Source: UBA9676 sp963837105
Lineage (GTDB): Bacteria; Actinomycetota; Actinomycetes; Streptosporangiales; Streptosporangiaceae
Assembly (NCBI GenBank): GCA_963837105.1
Contig: CAWIMG010000017.1
Location: 124,001 to 188,000, forward strand
Reading direction: 5' to 3'
DNA: 64,000 nt
This document shows positions 63,036 to 64,000 of this stretch, one piece after another (within the stretch, counting starts at the first letter, position 1; every line of letters starts with the position of its first letter). Position numbers and translations under genes: made by a program. The notes under the pieces were generated by a model. The model saw nothing but the letters and a program-made list of their open reading frames with translations, made no database searches and was not told where the DNA came from.

Positions 63036-63602
63036 ATGCCCATCGAGTCACCTGCCTTCGAGGCGCTGCCCGGCCGCCGTCAGCTGGCCGGCCCCTACCG
63101 GGTTTGCCTGGTCTGCCTGGGGAACATCTGCCGCTCGCCGATGGCGGAGGCGGTACTGCGGGCCGAACTGGACCGGGCCGGGCTGAGCGACGCGGTGTCG
63201 GTGGAAAGCGCGGGCACCGGGGACTGGCACGTGGGGGAGCGGATGTACGATCCGGCCAGGTCAGAGCTTGACCGGCGCGGTTATGACGGCTCCGGCCACC
63301 GGGCGCGCCAGATCGAGCCGTCCTGGCTGGCGGACTACGACCTGCTGCTCGCCATGGATGCGGACAACCTCGCCGATCTGCGCCGGATGGCGGGCGGTTC
63401 GGCGGCAGCGGGCAGGATGCGGCTGCTGCGGTCGTTCGACCCGGGACTGACCGGCGACGACCCGTTCGGCGGCCAGGTGCCCGATCCCTATGGCGGAACC
63501 CCCGATCAGTATGCGCTCGCGTTCGACCTGATCGAGGCCGCGGCGAAGGGCCTGGCTCAGCGGCTGGCCGGGTTCTGCGGCAGCCAGCCCGCCGGGCGGT
63601 GA
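63036..63602 (+). CDS. Low-molecular-weight protein tyrosine phosphatase
   Basis: This 188-residue enzyme has the P-loop C27LGNICRS (C-x5-R-S) and the general-acid motif Asp150-Pro151 in VPDPYGGTPDQY, both essential for catalysis. A 20-residue N-terminal extension precedes the first strand. It could remove phosphate from protein tyrosines or, as with related enzymes next to fructosamine kinases, from phosphorylated sugars or amines. Divergent to the FAD oxidoreductase gene, followed 32 bases later by a fructosamine-kinase-like gene. Confidence 0.9.
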   Translation: MPIESPAFEALPGRRQLAGPYRVCLVCLGNICRSPMAEAVLRAELDRAGLSDAVSVESAGTGDWHVGERMYDPARSELDRRGYDGSGHRARQIEPSWLADYDLLLAMDADNLADLRRMAGGSAAAGRMRLLRSFDPGLTGDDPFGGQVPDPYGGTPDQYALAFDLIEAAAKGLAQRLAGFCGSQPAGR

Positions 63603-63633
63603 CCGGGCCGAGCGGCCCACCGGCCGCCGGGCG

Positions 63634-64000
63634 GTGATCGGTCAGGGCGGTCCGGGCGTCGCCGGCCGGTTGGCCAGGCTCACCGGCGCCGGGGTGACTG
63701 ACCTGCGGCCGATCGGGTCCGCCCACCAGTTCCGCCACTACCGGGCCAGCCTCAGCGACGGCCGGGCCGTCTTCGTCAAAACGGCGGGTGCGGACGTGAC
63801 TGCGATGATCGCGGCCGAGGCTCAGGGGCTGGCCTGGCTGGCGGCGGCCGGGTCGGCGCCGGCCCCGGAGGTACTCGGCTGGGACGAGAGCCTGCTGGTC
63901 ATCTCGTGGGTGCCAGCGGGCGCGCCGGACGCCGTGGCGGCGGAACGGTTCGGGCGGGAACTGGCCGGCACTCATGCGGCCGGGGCTGGCCAGTTTGGTG
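63634..64000 (+). CDS. Fructosamine kinase family protein (3' end outside window)
   Basis: GTG 63634 begins a protein with VAGRLARLTGAGVTDLRPIG, then FRHYRASLSDGRAVFVKTAG (ATP-binding Lys), AAEAQGLAWLAAAGSAPAPEV and ELAGTHAAGAGQFG, the start of a fructosamine/ketosamine-3-kinase (FN3K) domain. The gene runs past the window; 122 residues are visible. FN3K-type kinases phosphorylate glycated amines to promote deglycation. A phosphatase next to it is a common actinobacterial pairing. Confidence 0.85.
   Translation, partial: MIGQGGPGVAGRLARLTGAGVTDLRPIGSAHQFRHYRASLSDGRAVFVKTAGADVTAMIAAEAQGLAWLAAAGSAPAPEVLGWDESLLVISWVPAGAPDAVAAERFGRELAGTHAAGAGQFG

Overview
The window is high-GC DNA (mostly around 70% G+C by eye) with compact, often ATGA-overlapping genes. 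Its gene content is typical of a soil actinomycete: an Mca/MshB-type (mycothiol-linked) deacetylase, a SigK/RskA/fasciclin locus, DUF1684 and DUF2237 proteins, many FtsX-type ABC exporters, and SMP-30, IclR and MsmX-type sugar genes. I cannot name a genus from sequence alone.

Left backbone (1-36,000). It opens with two sensor-kinase-like membrane proteins that lack a kinase domain; a third copy lies at 18.7-20.0 kb. Next come an SDR, a flavodoxin-fold reductase, a truncated ISKra4 transposase, a mycothiol-type amidase, methyltransferases and DUF proteins. A four-gene ABC exporter operon follows (8.3-15.6 kb), whose two permease genes carry three apparent frameshifts. After it stand a SigK-like ECF sigma factor and its RskA-like anti-sigma, divergent from a fasciclin lipoprotein. 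From 20.0 to 33.1 kb is a carbohydrate utilisation locus: GH114 lipoprotein, GH4 alpha-galactosidase-type enzyme (frameshifted), MsmX ATPase, two permeases, binding protein, zinc dehydrogenase, SMP-30 lactonase, RidA, IclR regulator, SDR and a PLP-dependent D-amino-acid lyase-like enzyme. A shared palindrome, TTCCGTnnnACGGAA, marks three candidate IclR operators. An MMPL transporter closes the backbone.

Island region (36.0-61.4 kb). An intact tRNA-Lys(CTT) gene lies at 61,352-61,424 on the minus strand. Its 3' half, 44 bases identical by eye, recurs at 36,007-36,050 and 49,094-49,137. Everything between therefore looks like two tandem integrated islands, with no integrase visible. Island A (36.05-49.1 kb) carries a hemolysin-III protein, an acyl desaturase, a membrane redox module (3Fe-4S ferredoxin, NuoF-like flavoprotein, ferric-reductase-like membrane protein, ApbE flavin transferase) with a divergent two-component system, and gene scraps that include a sufB/sufD junction. 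Island B (49.1-61.4 kb) is a patchwork of insertion sequences. It holds IS256 remnants, a complete 1,957-bp ISAs1-family element with perfect 10-bp target duplications and a HEAT-repeat passenger gene inside a metallo-beta-lactamase-fold gene, an IS701 element inserted in an IS256 end, and a distinctly lower-GC segment with an amidohydrolase and a Rieske oxygenase. It also carries a widespread conserved gene of unknown role with frameshifts, a PQQ-type propeller protein and a cupin.

Right backbone (61.4-64.0 kb): a DAO-type FAD oxidoreductase, a low-molecular-weight tyrosine phosphatase and the start of a fructosamine-kinase-family gene.

All assignments come from reading the sequence and recalled family knowledge; no database search was run.
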